Assembly: GCF_041378895.1 (NCBI RefSeq)
Contig: NZ_CP144212.1
Span: 1,039,501 to 1,103,500 of the forward strand
Direction of reading: 5' to 3'
Origin: Dechloromonas sp. ZY10
GTDB taxonomy: Bacteria; Pseudomonadota; Gammaproteobacteria; Burkholderiales; Rhodocyclaceae
Length of the DNA: 64,000 nt
Every line of letters begins with the position of its first letter. The first letter of the stretch is position 1. The notes under the pieces are model-generated. The model saw only the letters and a list, made by a program, of their open reading frames with translations. It had not been told where the DNA came from and did no database searches. Positions 9,300 to 19,011 of this stretch are shown here, piece by piece. The translations under genes and the position numbers were made by a program.

Positions 9300-10838
9300 A
9301 TGTGCGGGATTCTCGGTGTCATGGCAAACACGCCGGTCAACCAGTTGCTTTACGATGGCCTGATGGTGCTGCAGCACCGTGGTCAGGACGCGGCCGGCAT
9401 CGCCACGGTCGAAGGCAACACCTTTCACCTGCATAAGGGGCCGGGGCTGGTGCGCGACGTGTTCCGTACCCGCAACATGCGGGCGCTGCCCGGCAACTGG
9501 GGGATCGGGCACGTCCGTTACCCGACCGCCGGTTCAGCTTACAACTTTGCCGAGGCTCAGCCTTTCTACGTCAATTCGCCGTTCGGCATCGTCCTTGGCC
9601 ACAACGGCAACCTGACCAATGCCGAGCAGCTCAAGGAAGAGATGTTCCGCATGGATCGCCGGCACATCAACACCAATTCCGATTCGGAAGTCCTGCTCAA
9701 CGTGCTGGCGCACGAACTGCAGGCCGCCTCTTCCGGTTACGAACTGGATATCGACGCGATTTTCCAGGCGGTGGCCGGGGTGCATCGTCGGTGCCGTGGC
9801 GCCTATGCCGTGGTGGCACTGATCGCCGGCTACGGCCTGTTGGCTTTCCGCGACCCGCACGGCATCCGGCCGCTGGTCTATGGTGAAAACCACTCCGCCG
9901 AAGGTACTGAATATCTGGTTTCTTCCGAGTCGGTCGCGCTCGACACGCTGGGTTTCAAGGTCGTCCGCGATCTGGAACCGGGGGAGGCGATTTTCATCGA
10001 CCTCGACAAAAAGTTGCATAGCCGCCAGTGCGCACAGCAGCCGCTGTATGCCCCGTGTATTTTTGAATACGTTTATCTGGCGCGGCCAGATACCGTGATC
10101 GATGGGGTTTCGGTCTACGAAGCGCGGCTGAAAATGGGCGAGGCGCTGGCTGAAAAGGTCAAAACCATGATCCCGGTCGAGGAAATCGACGTGGTGATCC
10201 CGATTCCGGACTCCAGCCGTCCGTCTGCAATGCAGCTGGCGCAGGCGCTGGGCATCCCGTTCCGCGAAGGTTTCGTCAAGAACCGCTATGTTGGCCGCAC
10301 CTTCATCATGCCGGGGCAGGCGATGCGCAAGAAGTCGGTGCGCCAGAAGCTCAACACCGTCGGCCAGGAGTTCAAGGGCAAGCGTGTACTGCTGGTCGAT
10401 GACTCGATCGTGCGCGGCACCACCAGTCGTGAAATCGTCGATATGGCCCGTGCCGCCGGCGCGGTCAAGGTCTATTTCGCCTCGGCCTCGCCTCCGGTGC
10501 GTTTCCCCAACGTTTACGGCATCGACATGCCGACCCGTGCCGAGCTGATCGCGACCGGCCGCACTGATAACGAGATCGCTGCCGAAATCGGCGCCGATGC
10601 GCTGGTCTATCAGGATCTGGAAGCGATGAAGCAGTCGATCACTGCGCTGCGCAGTGACCTGACCGTGTTCGATGCCGCCTGTTTTGACGGCTGCTATGTG
10701 ACCGGCGACATCGATGAGTACTACCTCGACGCGGTCGAAGGCAAGCGCGGCGGCAAAGCCGGCAAGAACGACGACGACGGCGACGGGAAGGCCTCGCAGC
10801 AACTGGCCTTGCAGGTTTCGGCAGGCGGGCAGGACTGA
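9300..10838 (+). CDS. purF: Amidophosphoribosyltransferase PurF
   Basis: PurF makes 5-phosphoribosylamine from PRPP and glutamine, the first committed step of purine synthesis. The start at 9300 puts the catalytic Cys directly after Met (MCGILGVM), as required for N-terminal nucleophile processing. It follows a GGCAGGAA ribosome site. A GTG at 9216 in the same frame would bury the nucleophile and is rejected. The 512-residue protein has the glutaminase domain first (R-G-Q-D-A-A-G, G-H-V-R-Y-P-T-A-G) and then the PRPP-binding motif V-L-L-V-D-D-S-I-V-R-G-T-T. The C-terminus carries a charged D/G/K tail. A half-site of the palindrome family lies upstream at 9214-9227. Confidence 0.97.
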   Translation: MCGILGVMANTPVNQLLYDGLMVLQHRGQDAAGIATVEGNTFHLHKGPGLVRDVFRTRNMRALPGNWGIGHVRYPTAGSAYNFAEAQPFYVNSPFGIVLGHNGNLTNAEQLKEEMFRMDRRHINTNSDSEVLLNVLAHELQAASSGYELDIDAIFQAVAGVHRRCRGAYAVVALIAGYGLLAFRDPHGIRPLVYGENHSAEGTEYLVSSESVALDTLGFKVVRDLEPGEAIFIDLDKKLHSRQCAQQPLYAPCIFEYVYLARPDTVIDGVSVYEARLKMGEALAEKVKTMIPVEEIDVVIPIPDSSRPSAMQLAQALGIPFREGFVKNRYVGRTFIMPGQAMRKKSVRQKLNTVGQEFKGKRVLLVDDSIVRGTTSREIVDMARAAGAVKVYFASASPPVRFPNVYGIDMPTRAELIATGRTDNEIAAEIGADALVYQDLEAMKQSITALRSDLTVFDAACFDGCYVTGDIDEYYLDAVEGKRGGKAGKNDDDGDGKASQQLALQVSAGGQD

Positions 10839-12043
10839 TGGCTGGCGCGCTGGAAAAATTCGGCGCCGAGGGGGCCGCGTATCAGCCGGAGACCCTGGCC
10901 ATTCGCGCCGGGCAGGAGCGCAGCCAGTTCGGGGAACATGCCGAGGCGCTGTACCTGACCTCCAGCTTCGTCTTCAAGAGCGCGGCCGAAGCGGCCCGCC
11001 GCTTTTCCGGTGAGGAAACGGGCAACGTCTATGCCCGTTTTTCCAATCCGACCGTCAGCATGTTCGAGGAACGCCTGGCTGCCCTCGAAGGCGCCGAAGC
11101 CTGCGTTGCCACTGCCAGCGGCATGGCCGCGATCATGGCGACGGTACTCGCCCACCTCAAGCAGGGCGATCACATTGTTGCCTCGAACAGCCTGTTCGGC
11201 GCCACCGTACAGTTGTTCTCGAACATCCTGGCGCGTACCGGGATCACCACCACCTTCGTCGCGCAGACCGATCCGGCTGCGTGGGAAGCGGCGATCCGCC
11301 CCGAGACCAAGTTGTTCTTCCTCGAAACCCCGTCCAATCCGCTGACCGAAATTGCCGATATCCGGGCGTTGACCGTGATTGCCAAGGCGCGCGGCATTCT
11401 GGTCGCGGTCGATAACTGTTTCTGCACGCCGATTCTGCAGAAGCCGCTCGAACTCGGCGCCGACCTGGTCATCCATTCGGCGACCAAGTACCTCGACGGC
11501 CAGGGCCGTGTCCTCGGCGGTGCCGTCTGCGGCGCCAAGAAGCTGACCGACGAGGTCTTCAAGTACCTGCGCACCGCCGGTCCGACGCTGTCGGCGTTCA
11601 ACGCCTGGGTCCTGCTCAAGGGCCTGGAAACCTTGAAGCTGCGGGTCGAGGCGCAGGCCGCCAACGCCGCGCAACTGGCCACCTGGCTGGAAGCGCATCC
11701 CAAGGTCGAGCGGGTTTACTACCCCGGCCTGCCTTCGCATCCGCAATACGAGCTGGCGCAGCGCCAGCAGAAGAGCGGCGGTGCGATTGTTTCCTTCGTC
11801 GTCAAGGGCGGGCGCGAGCAGGCGTGGACGGTGGTCGACCACTGTCAGCTGCTGTCTATCACCGCCAACCTCGGCGATACCAAGACCACCATCACCCATC
11901 CGGCCTCGACCACCCACGGCCGCATCACCCCGGAAGCCCGCGCGGCTGCCGGCATCGGCGAGGGCCTGCTGCGCATCGCCGTGGGCCTGGAGTCGGTGCT
12001 CGATCTGCAAGCCGACCTCGAACGCGGGCTGGCGCAGATTTGA
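10838..12043 (+). CDS. metZ: O-succinylhomoserine sulfhydrylase MetZ
   Basis: This is a PLP enzyme of the Cys/Met metabolism family. By family and by its place after purF it is most likely MetZ, which makes homocysteine from O-succinylhomoserine and sulfide. The PLP Lys is residue 217 in HSATKYLDGQG, and V-A-T-A-S-G-M-A-A-I and E-T-P-S-N-P-L are typical. Length is 401 residues. The ATG overlaps the purF stop by one base. Cystathionine gamma-synthase or O-acetylhomoserine specificity cannot be excluded from sequence alone. Confidence 0.92.
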   Translation: MAGALEKFGAEGAAYQPETLAIRAGQERSQFGEHAEALYLTSSFVFKSAAEAARRFSGEETGNVYARFSNPTVSMFEERLAALEGAEACVATASGMAAIMATVLAHLKQGDHIVASNSLFGATVQLFSNILARTGITTTFVAQTDPAAWEAAIRPETKLFFLETPSNPLTEIADIRALTVIAKARGILVAVDNCFCTPILQKPLELGADLVIHSATKYLDGQGRVLGGAVCGAKKLTDEVFKYLRTAGPTLSAFNAWVLLKGLETLKLRVEAQAANAAQLATWLEAHPKVERVYYPGLPSHPQYELAQRQQKSGGAIVSFVVKGGREQAWTVVDHCQLLSITANLGDTKTTITHPASTTHGRITPEARAAAGIGEGLLRIAVGLESVLDLQADLERGLAQI

Positions 12044-12060
12044 TTTTTTTACCGGGAAGC

Positions 12061-12088
12061 GCAGAACGGACGATCCACGCCGTTCTGC
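12061..12088 (+). other. Hairpin in metZ-rhlE gap
   Basis: GCAGAACGG (12061-12069) pairs perfectly with CCGTTCTGC (12080-12088) over a 10-nt loop, 17 nt after the metZ stop. A T-rich stretch comes only later (CTTTTGTCC), so intrinsic termination is possible but weak. A role as mRNA 3' end protection is equally likely. Confidence 0.5.
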
Positions 12089-12144
12089 GCCCGGCTCATC
12101 GCTTTTGTCCTTGAGCCACGGTGTTCAATTTTTTCAGGAATTCC

Positions 12145-13443
<1,299 letters not shown>

Positions 13444-13522
13444 TCGCCGCTGGCTGCTTGCCGGGGAAGCGGTGAGCAGCTACTGTTCTGACTCTCCTGT
13501 TCGACCTCCGTCAGCCATCGTC

Positions 13523-14764
13523 ATGCCGCGTGTTTCCGTTGATCGCCTGCAGCCGGGCGTATTCATTTCCCTGGCCGAACTCGGCTGGCTCGACCACCCC
13601 TTTCTGCTCAATGGCTTCCGCATCGCCGATGCGGGCCAGATCGGGGTCTTGCGGCAAATGCGCCTGGAGTCGGTCGAATGGGACCCCGAGCGCAGCAGCG
13701 TCGAGCCACTCCCGGAAAGCGGGGAGGGCGCTGAGCCGGAAGTCGATTTCGCCGCCGGTGCGCTCGACGCGATGCTCGACTCCAAGCGCGAGCGGGCTGT
13801 CCGCGTGCGCGAGCAGCGCGAGCGCCTGGCCCGTTGCGAGCGGCTTTACGAGCAGGAAACTGCCGGCATGGGCGAAATCCTCAAGGACCTCGGCGCGCGC
13901 CCGGTCGAATCGCACGCCCGGGCCAAGGCGGCGGTCGGGCGCATTGTCGTCGGCCTGCTCAAGGCCGACAGCGTCGCCGTGCACCTGGTCAACATGAAGG
14001 GCAAGGAGCCGGGCCTGGCGCATCACGCGATGAACGTGATGGTCCTGTCGCTGCTGCTCGGCAAGGCTGCCGGGGCCGGCGAAGAGGATTTGAAAAATCT
14101 CGGCCTGGGCGCATTGTTCCACGATGTCGGCAAGACCGATGTGCCGTCGCGGGTGCTGAAGAACGCCCAGCGCTCGGCGTCGGAAGAGCATTTCTACCAG
14201 GCCCACGTCGGTTACGGGATCAAGAACGTCGCGGCGATTACCGACATGGCGGTCGCTGCCAAAAACATCATCGCCTGCCATCACGAGCGTTTCGACGGCA
14301 AGGGCTACCCCAATCACCTCCCCGGCGCCAAGATTCCCCGTCTGGCGCGGATGGCGGCGATTGCCAACCGCTACGACAATCTCTGCAATCCCTTCGACCT
14401 GCGCACGGCGAAAATGCCGACCGAGGCGGTGGCGCAGATGTTCCGCGTCGAGGGAGCGGCGTTTGATCCCGAATTGCTCAGCCTCTTCATCAAGGTCCTG
14501 GGGATTTATCCGCCGGGCAGCTTCGTCCAGTTGAGCGACGGCAGCGTCGGCATCGTCGTCGAAACCAACAGCCGCGAATTGCTGCGCCCGCTGGTCATGC
14601 TCTACGACAAGGATGTACCGCGTCACGAGGCCCTGCTGATCGATCTGGCCGACGCCGACCTCGGCGTCAAGCAGGCGCTGCATCCGGCCAAGCTGCCGCT
14701 GCCGGTGGTCGAATACCTGGCGCCGCGCGGGCGGGTCGATTACTACGTCGAAGCGGTGCATTGA
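13523..14764 (+). CDS. HD-GYP cyclic-di-GMP phosphodiesterase
   Basis: This is a cytoplasmic c-di-GMP-degrading enzyme of the HD-GYP class, 413 residues. The N-terminus (PRVSVDRLQPGVFISL, then G-W-L-D-H-P-F) is the DUF3391 domain that often precedes HD-GYP. The catalytic region is intact: H-H-A-M-N near residue 170, the metal pair H200-D201 (FHDVGK), and HHERFDGKGYP at 253-263. The ATG at 13523 matches family N-termini; longer in-frame starts run into rhlE. No membrane or receiver domain is seen. It sits immediately upstream of an MSHA pilus ATPase with a c-di-GMP-binding N-domain, which suggests local signalling (inference). Confidence 0.9.
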   Translation: MPRVSVDRLQPGVFISLAELGWLDHPFLLNGFRIADAGQIGVLRQMRLESVEWDPERSSVEPLPESGEGAEPEVDFAAGALDAMLDSKRERAVRVREQRERLARCERLYEQETAGMGEILKDLGARPVESHARAKAAVGRIVVGLLKADSVAVHLVNMKGKEPGLAHHAMNVMVLSLLLGKAAGAGEEDLKNLGLGALFHDVGKTDVPSRVLKNAQRSASEEHFYQAHVGYGIKNVAAITDMAVAAKNIIACHHERFDGKGYPNHLPGAKIPRLARMAAIANRYDNLCNPFDLRTAKMPTEAVAQMFRVEGAAFDPELLSLFIKVLGIYPPGSFVQLSDGSVGIVVETNSRELLRPLVMLYDKDVPRHEALLIDLADADLGVKQALHPAKLPLPVVEYLAPRGRVDYYVEAVH

Positions 14765-14779
14765 GCGGTTTTGCCGATG

Positions 14780-14799
14780 ATTCACGGTCGACCGTGAAT
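14780..14799. repeat. Intergenic palindrome, GGTCGACC family
   Basis: ATTCACGGTCGACCGTGAAT is a perfect 20-bp palindrome starting 16 nt after the HD-GYP stop. The flanks continue the symmetry (CCGA on the left, TCGG on the right), and a CCTTTTT stretch follows on the plus strand, so this copy could end plus-strand transcription. Other copies are at 2783, 32012, 33909 and 44554. Confidence 0.85.
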
Positions 14800-14863
14800 T
14801 TCGGCCTTTTTGCCGCCGCTGCAGATGGGCTGCATTTTGGCTTTTGCCGGTTTTTGACTTTTT

Positions 14864-14894
14864 GACGGATTGTTGATGGTGGCGCCGCTAAAAC
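14864..14894 (+). promoter_or_regulatory. Candidate sigma-70 promoter for the msh operon
   Basis: TTGACT at 14864-14869 and TAAAAC at 14889-14894 are separated by 19 bases in the 228-nt gap before mshE. The spacing is long and the -10 is imperfect, so this is only a candidate. The gap otherwise holds the palindrome at 14780. Confidence 0.3.
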
Positions 14895-14992
14895 ATGCTC
14901 GCGGCTTGCCGCCATCGGCAAAAGCCGCTAACGTTGCGCGTTGCCGCCGCCCCGGCGGATACTGAACCCTCTTCCCTTACCAGGAGTCCGGG

Positions 14993-16702
14993 ATGCCCCC
15001 CCCGCAGAAAATCCGCCTCGGCGACCTGCTGATCGAGCAGGGCCTGTTGACCCAGGAGCAGCTCAAGGCTTCGCTGGATCAACAAAAGGCAACCGGGCGC
15101 AAGCTGGGGCGGATCTTCGTCGATAGCGGCTACGTCACCGAAGAGGGTATTTCGCAGGCGCTGGCCCGGCAGTTGCGGGTGCCTTTCATCGATCTGCGCG
15201 GCTTCAAGCCGCCCGACGAGAAACTGCTCAAGCTGCTGAGCGAAGCCCAGGCCCGCCGTTTCCGGGCGCTGGTGCTGGGTGAGGAAGATGGCCTGTTGCG
15301 GGTCGGCTTCGCCGATCCGACCGATCTCCAGACCTATGACGAGGTTGGCCGCCTGGTGCGCCGCGAGATGAATATCGCGGTGGTCACCGAAAGCCAGTTG
15401 CTGGCGCTGATTGACCGGGTTTACCGGCGCACCGAGGAAATCTCCGGGCTGGCCAAGGAGCTGACCGCCGAACTTGGCGAATCGACCGTCGATTTTGGCG
15501 ATGTGATGGGGCTCACCGCGACGGCCGAAGACGCGCCGGTGGTCAAGCTGATTCATACCGTGTTCGATGAGGCGATGCGGTCCCGGGCGTCCGACATCCA
15601 CATCGAGCCGGAAGAAAAAAGCCTGCGCATCCGTTTCCGCATCGACGGCGTGCTGCACATCCAGACCGAGGCCGACATCAAGGTGGCCGGGGCGCTGGCC
15701 CTGCGGCTCAAGCTGATGTCCGGCCTCGATATTTCGGAAAAACGCCTGCCCCAGGACGGTCGCTTCAATGTCAAGGTGCGCAACCACTCGGTTGATATCC
15801 GGATTTCGACGCTGCCCACCCAGTACGGCGAATCGGTGGTGATGCGTCTGCTGGCGCAGAATGCCGGGCTGCTCAGCCTCGACGCGGTGAGCATGCCGAA
15901 GAAAGTGCTTGAGGTCTTGCGCCGGGCCATCGCCAAGCCCTCCGGGATCGTTCTGGTCACCGGGCCGACCGGCTCCGGCAAGACCACCACCCTGTATGCC
16001 GCGCTCAACGACCTGAACTCGCCCGAGCGCAAGATTTTGACGGTTGAAGACCCGGTTGAATATCGCTTGCCGGGGATCAATCAGGTCCAGGTCCAGGAAA
16101 AAATCGACCTGACCTTCGGCCGGGTCTTGCGTGCCGCCTTGCGTCAGGATCCGGACGTGATCCTGGTCGGCGAAATGCGAGACCAGGAAACCGCCGAAAT
16201 CGGCCTGCGGGCGGCGATGACCGGCCACCTGGTGCTGTCCACGCTGCACACCAACGACGTGTTGTCGACGCCGATCCGCCTGCTCGACATGGGCATCCCG
16301 CGTTACATGGTGGCGCTCAGCCTGCAACTGGTGATGGCGCAGCGCCTGGTTCGGGTGGTCTGCGAAAGCTGCCGTCAGCCGCATGCGCCGACGCCGACCG
16401 AACATGCCTGGCTGCTCGATGCCTTGAAGGGCTACAAGAACGAGCCGCGTGCTTTCAAGGGCGTCGGCTGCGAGCAGTGCAACATGACTGGTTATCAGGG
16501 GCGGACCGGGGTATACGAATTCCTCGAAATGACCACCGACATCGTCGATGCGCTGAACGACCCCGACCCCAATCGCTACGTCCAGGTGGCGCGCCGGCAG
16601 ATGGTCGGCAATACCTTGCGCGACGACGCCTTGCGGCTGGTGATGACTGGCCGGACGACGGTCGATGAGGCGATGCGAATCACCGGCCAGGTGGATGACT
16701 GA
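14993..16702 (+). CDS. mshE: MSHA pilus extension ATPase MshE (GspE/PilB family)
   Basis: This cytoplasmic hexameric ATPase powers pilus extension. The first ~60 residues carry two tandem MshEN-type motifs (RLGDLLIEQGLLTQEQL, then L-G-R-I-F-V-D-S-G-Y-V-T-E-E), the pattern known to bind c-di-GMP in MshE. The ATPase core has Walker A GPTGSGKT at 324-331, the Asp box (E-D-P-V-E-Y-R), Walker B (V-I-L-V-G-E-M-R-D) and the His box (STLHTND). Two CxxC pairs (CESC, CEQC) form the usual zinc site. Length is 569 residues. It overlaps mshG by one base (TGATG). The name is chosen over GspE/PilB because of the surrounding msh gene set. Confidence 0.92.
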   Translation: MPPPQKIRLGDLLIEQGLLTQEQLKASLDQQKATGRKLGRIFVDSGYVTEEGISQALARQLRVPFIDLRGFKPPDEKLLKLLSEAQARRFRALVLGEEDGLLRVGFADPTDLQTYDEVGRLVRREMNIAVVTESQLLALIDRVYRRTEEISGLAKELTAELGESTVDFGDVMGLTATAEDAPVVKLIHTVFDEAMRSRASDIHIEPEEKSLRIRFRIDGVLHIQTEADIKVAGALALRLKLMSGLDISEKRLPQDGRFNVKVRNHSVDIRISTLPTQYGESVVMRLLAQNAGLLSLDAVSMPKKVLEVLRRAIAKPSGIVLVTGPTGSGKTTTLYAALNDLNSPERKILTVEDPVEYRLPGINQVQVQEKIDLTFGRVLRAALRQDPDVILVGEMRDQETAEIGLRAAMTGHLVLSTLHTNDVLSTPIRLLDMGIPRYMVALSLQLVMAQRLVRVVCESCRQPHAPTPTEHAWLLDALKGYKNEPRAFKGVGCEQCNMTGYQGRTGVYEFLEMTTDIVDALNDPDPNRYVQVARRQMVGNTLRDDALRLVMTGRTTVDEAMRITGQVDD

Positions 16703-17934
16703 TGGCGTTTTTTGAATATACCGGCCGTGCCGGCGACGGCAGTGAAGCACGCGGGGTGCTCGAAGCGGCGACTCCGGGGGCCGCTGCCGACCAGTTGCTG
16801 CAACGCGGCATCCGGCCGGTGCGGATCGTTCCGGGCAAGGCGCCGGCCCAGGCGCTTGATCTCGGGGCCGTGTTCGCCAATCTCAACAAGCCGAAAATCC
16901 TGCCGGCCGATGTGATGCTGTTCACCCGCCAGCTGCATACCTTGCTGCGTGCCGGCGTACCCATCCTGCGAGCGCTCGCCGGTCTGCAGGAGTCGATGAA
17001 CAATCGCTCGATGCAGGCGGTGCTGCAGGATATCCGCGACAGTCTGCAGGGCGGGCGCGAACTTTCGGCCTGTTTTGCCAAGCACCCGCGTGTCTTCACG
17101 CCGTTTTACGTGTCGATGGTGCGGGTCGGCGAAATGACCGGCCTGCTCGAAGAAATCTTCATCCGCCTTTACGAGCATCTCGATTTCGAGCGCTTCATGC
17201 GCGAGCAGGTCAAGTCGGCGCTGCGCTATCCAAGCTTCGTGGTGATGGCCATGGCGGCGGCGATCGTGGTCGTCAATCTGTTCGTGATTCCGGCCTTTGC
17301 CAAGGTGTTTGCCGGTTTCAAGGTGCAACTGCCTTTGATGACCCGGATCCTGATCGGCTTCTCGGACTTCATGCAGAACTATTGGTACCTGATGCTTGCC
17401 GGTATCGTCGCTGCGGTCCTCGGTTTCCGTTCGTGGACCTCGACGGCTAGTGGGCTTTACCAGTGGGACCGGATCAAGATGCGCATCCCGGTCGCCGGCA
17501 AGATCGTGCAGAAAGCGACGCTCGCCCGTTTTGCGCGCAGCTTTGCGCTGGCTTTCCGCAGCGGCGTGCCGGTGATCCAGGGCTTGTCCAACGTCGCGCT
17601 CACGGTCGACAACGCCTATGTGGCAAAAAAGATCGAAGGCATGCGCGAAACCGTCGAGCGCGGCGAAACCGTGCTCCGGGCAGCGGTCGCATCCGGCATC
17701 TTCACGCCGGTGGTGCTGCAGATGATTGCGGTGGGCGAAGAGTCCGGCGCGCTCGATGAAATGATGGGCGAAGTCGCCGAAATGTATCAGCGCGAAGTCG
17801 AGTACGAATTGAAGACCCTGGCGCAGCAGATCGAGCCGATCCTGATCGTCTTCCTGGGGGCGATGATACTGGTCCTGGCGCTGGGGATTTTCCTGCCCTT
17901 GTGGGACCTGGGCAAAGCCGCCCGAGGAGGATGA
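16702..17934 (+). CDS. mshG: MSHA pilus inner-membrane platform protein MshG
   Basis: This is a GspF/PilC-family platform protein of 410 residues that couples the ATPase to pilin polymerisation in the inner membrane. It shows the N-terminal F-E-Y-T-G-R-A-G-D-G segment, two repeated cytoplasmic T2SSF domains (about 70-190 and 275-400, each with the L-L-R-A-G-V-P or F-R-S-G-V-P-V type motif), and membrane helices near 170-200, 220-240 and 375-405. It lies directly after mshE with a one-base overlap, and a prepilin gene follows after 3 nt. Confidence 0.92.
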   Translation: MAFFEYTGRAGDGSEARGVLEAATPGAAADQLLQRGIRPVRIVPGKAPAQALDLGAVFANLNKPKILPADVMLFTRQLHTLLRAGVPILRALAGLQESMNNRSMQAVLQDIRDSLQGGRELSACFAKHPRVFTPFYVSMVRVGEMTGLLEEIFIRLYEHLDFERFMREQVKSALRYPSFVVMAMAAAIVVVNLFVIPAFAKVFAGFKVQLPLMTRILIGFSDFMQNYWYLMLAGIVAAVLGFRSWTSTASGLYQWDRIKMRIPVAGKIVQKATLARFARSFALAFRSGVPVIQGLSNVALTVDNAYVAKKIEGMRETVERGETVLRAAVASGIFTPVVLQMIAVGEESGALDEMMGEVAEMYQREVEYELKTLAQQIEPILIVFLGAMILVLALGIFLPLWDLGKAARGG

Positions 17935-17937
17935 CGG

Positions 17938-18438
17938 ATGCGCCAACGCGGTTTCACCTTGCTCGAACTGGTCCTCGTGATCATCATCTTCAGTCTGCTG
18001 GTTGGCGTTTACCTCCGCTCGGTGCGGCATTATCAGGAAATTGCCGAGCAGGCGACGGTCTCATTGACCCTGTCCAATATCCGCACCGGCATGGCGCAGG
18101 AATGGGCCGACCGTATCGTCAATGGCAAGGCGGGAGAAAAAATCGAGCATCTGGTTGGCAGCAATCCCGTCCGCTGGCTCGAAACGCCGCCGCCCGCCTA
18201 TTACGGGGAAATCAAGAATCCCAACCTGGAGCGCATGGAAGCCGCTGCCTGGTACTTCGATCTGGCTCAAAAAGAACTGGTTTATGTCGTAAATAACGGA
18301 AATGAGCTGGAAGTGGAAAATATGTCAGGAAGGAAAGTCTTGCGCTGGAAAGTCGCACTGGAGGACAATTCAAGCCAGGTCTCGGCGACATTTGGCAATC
18401 TGATTTTGCGGCCGGTCGTAAAGTATCGTTGGTTTTAA
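17938..18438 (+). CDS. Prepilin-like protein of the MSHA locus (MshB/MshF-like)
   Basis: This type IV prepilin-like protein is 166 residues. It has a class III leader RQRG|FTLLELVLVIIIF with Glu at position +5 after the cleavage site, followed by one hydrophobic helix and a soluble domain. The soluble part contains N-P-V-R-W-L and a P-P-P-A-Y-Y-G-E segment. Its place between mshG and the major pilin matches mshF or mshB of Vibrio, and I cannot decide between them by eye. It should be processed by a prepilin peptidase encoded elsewhere. The soluble domain has no cysteine, unlike the pilin that follows. Confidence 0.82.
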   Translation: MRQRGFTLLELVLVIIIFSLLVGVYLRSVRHYQEIAEQATVSLTLSNIRTGMAQEWADRIVNGKAGEKIEHLVGSNPVRWLETPPPAYYGEIKNPNLERMEAAAWYFDLAQKELVYVVNNGNELEVENMSGRKVLRWKVALEDNSSQVSATFGNLILRPVVKYRWF

Positions 18439-18454
18439 TTACAGGAGTGGAAGA

Positions 18455-18868
18455 ATGAAAAAGCAGGCGGGTTTTACCCTGATCGAACTGGTCGTCGTGA
18501 TCGTGATTCTCGGCATTCTGGCAGCCACGGCGCTGCCGAAATTTGTTGATCTCGGCTCCGATGCCCGCAAGGCGACCCTCAAGGGCTTGCAGGGTGCGGT
18601 GCTCGCTGCCGCCAACATGGCTTACGCGAAGGCCGCCGTTGCCGGTCAATTGGGTGCAACGGGTACGGTGGATATCAACGGCACGTCGAGGAGCCTGAAA
18701 TACGGCTATCCGGCAAGCACCGAGATTCATAATTTGCTGCAAGATAGCGCCGGAGCGACGTTTTCCGCCGGGGTGTGGACCTTGCAGACCAATTGCACGG
18801 CGACTTACAACGAAGCCACGGGGGCCAATGCGCCGGCAACGGTATCGCTGACTGAAACAGGCTGCTAA
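18455..18868 (+). CDS. mshA: Major MSHA-type pilin
   Basis: This is a type IVa-like prepilin of 137 residues. The leader is MKKQAG|FTLIELVVVIVIL with Glu +5, the helix ends in A-L-P-K-F-V-D-L, and the C-terminal domain has one Cys pair (TNCTATY and ETGC) fitting the pilin disulfide loop. The small size, good AGGAG ribosome site and dedicated downstream terminator suggest it is the abundant pilin subunit, which is an inference. The D-L-G-S-D-A-R-K-A-T-L-K-G-L-Q-G segment is typical of MshA. It follows the previous prepilin by 16 nt. Confidence 0.85.
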   Translation: MKKQAGFTLIELVVVIVILGILAATALPKFVDLGSDARKATLKGLQGAVLAAANMAYAKAAVAGQLGATGTVDINGTSRSLKYGYPASTEIHNLLQDSAGATFSAGVWTLQTNCTATYNEATGANAPATVSLTETGC

Positions 18869-18933
18869 CCAGAAGATTTTCCGTTTGTTTGCTGCGCAAG
18901 CATTGGATTAATTCACTATATTCGCTTGGACGG

Positions 18934-18969
18934 GGCGAGATGGCAGTTTGGCCTCTCGCCTTTTCTTTT
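18934..18969 (+). terminator. Intrinsic terminator after the major pilin
   Basis: GGCGAGA (18934-18940) pairs with TCTCGCC (18954-18960), with an inner GGC/GCC pair across a one-base bulge, followed at once by TTTTCTTTT. It lies 66 nt after the pilin stop. It would raise pilin mRNA relative to the downstream msh genes through partial termination. Confidence 0.85.
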
Positions 18970-19011
18970 GAGCTGGGTGTTTCTGGTTGGGTGGCGATTT
19001 TGCGTAAACTA

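Noticed and set aside
14888-16750. 620-codon ORF opposite mshE
   Set aside because: Shadow frame on the minus strand of a clear GspE-family gene; no ribosome site or homology.
17604-17613. Further CGGTCGAC matches within genes (for example in mshG and recN)
   Set aside because: Half-sites that are parts of common Val/Asp codons; no palindrome.
18889-19011. Longer start for mshQ
   Set aside because: Would translate through the pilin terminator and place extra residues ahead of a normal signal peptide.
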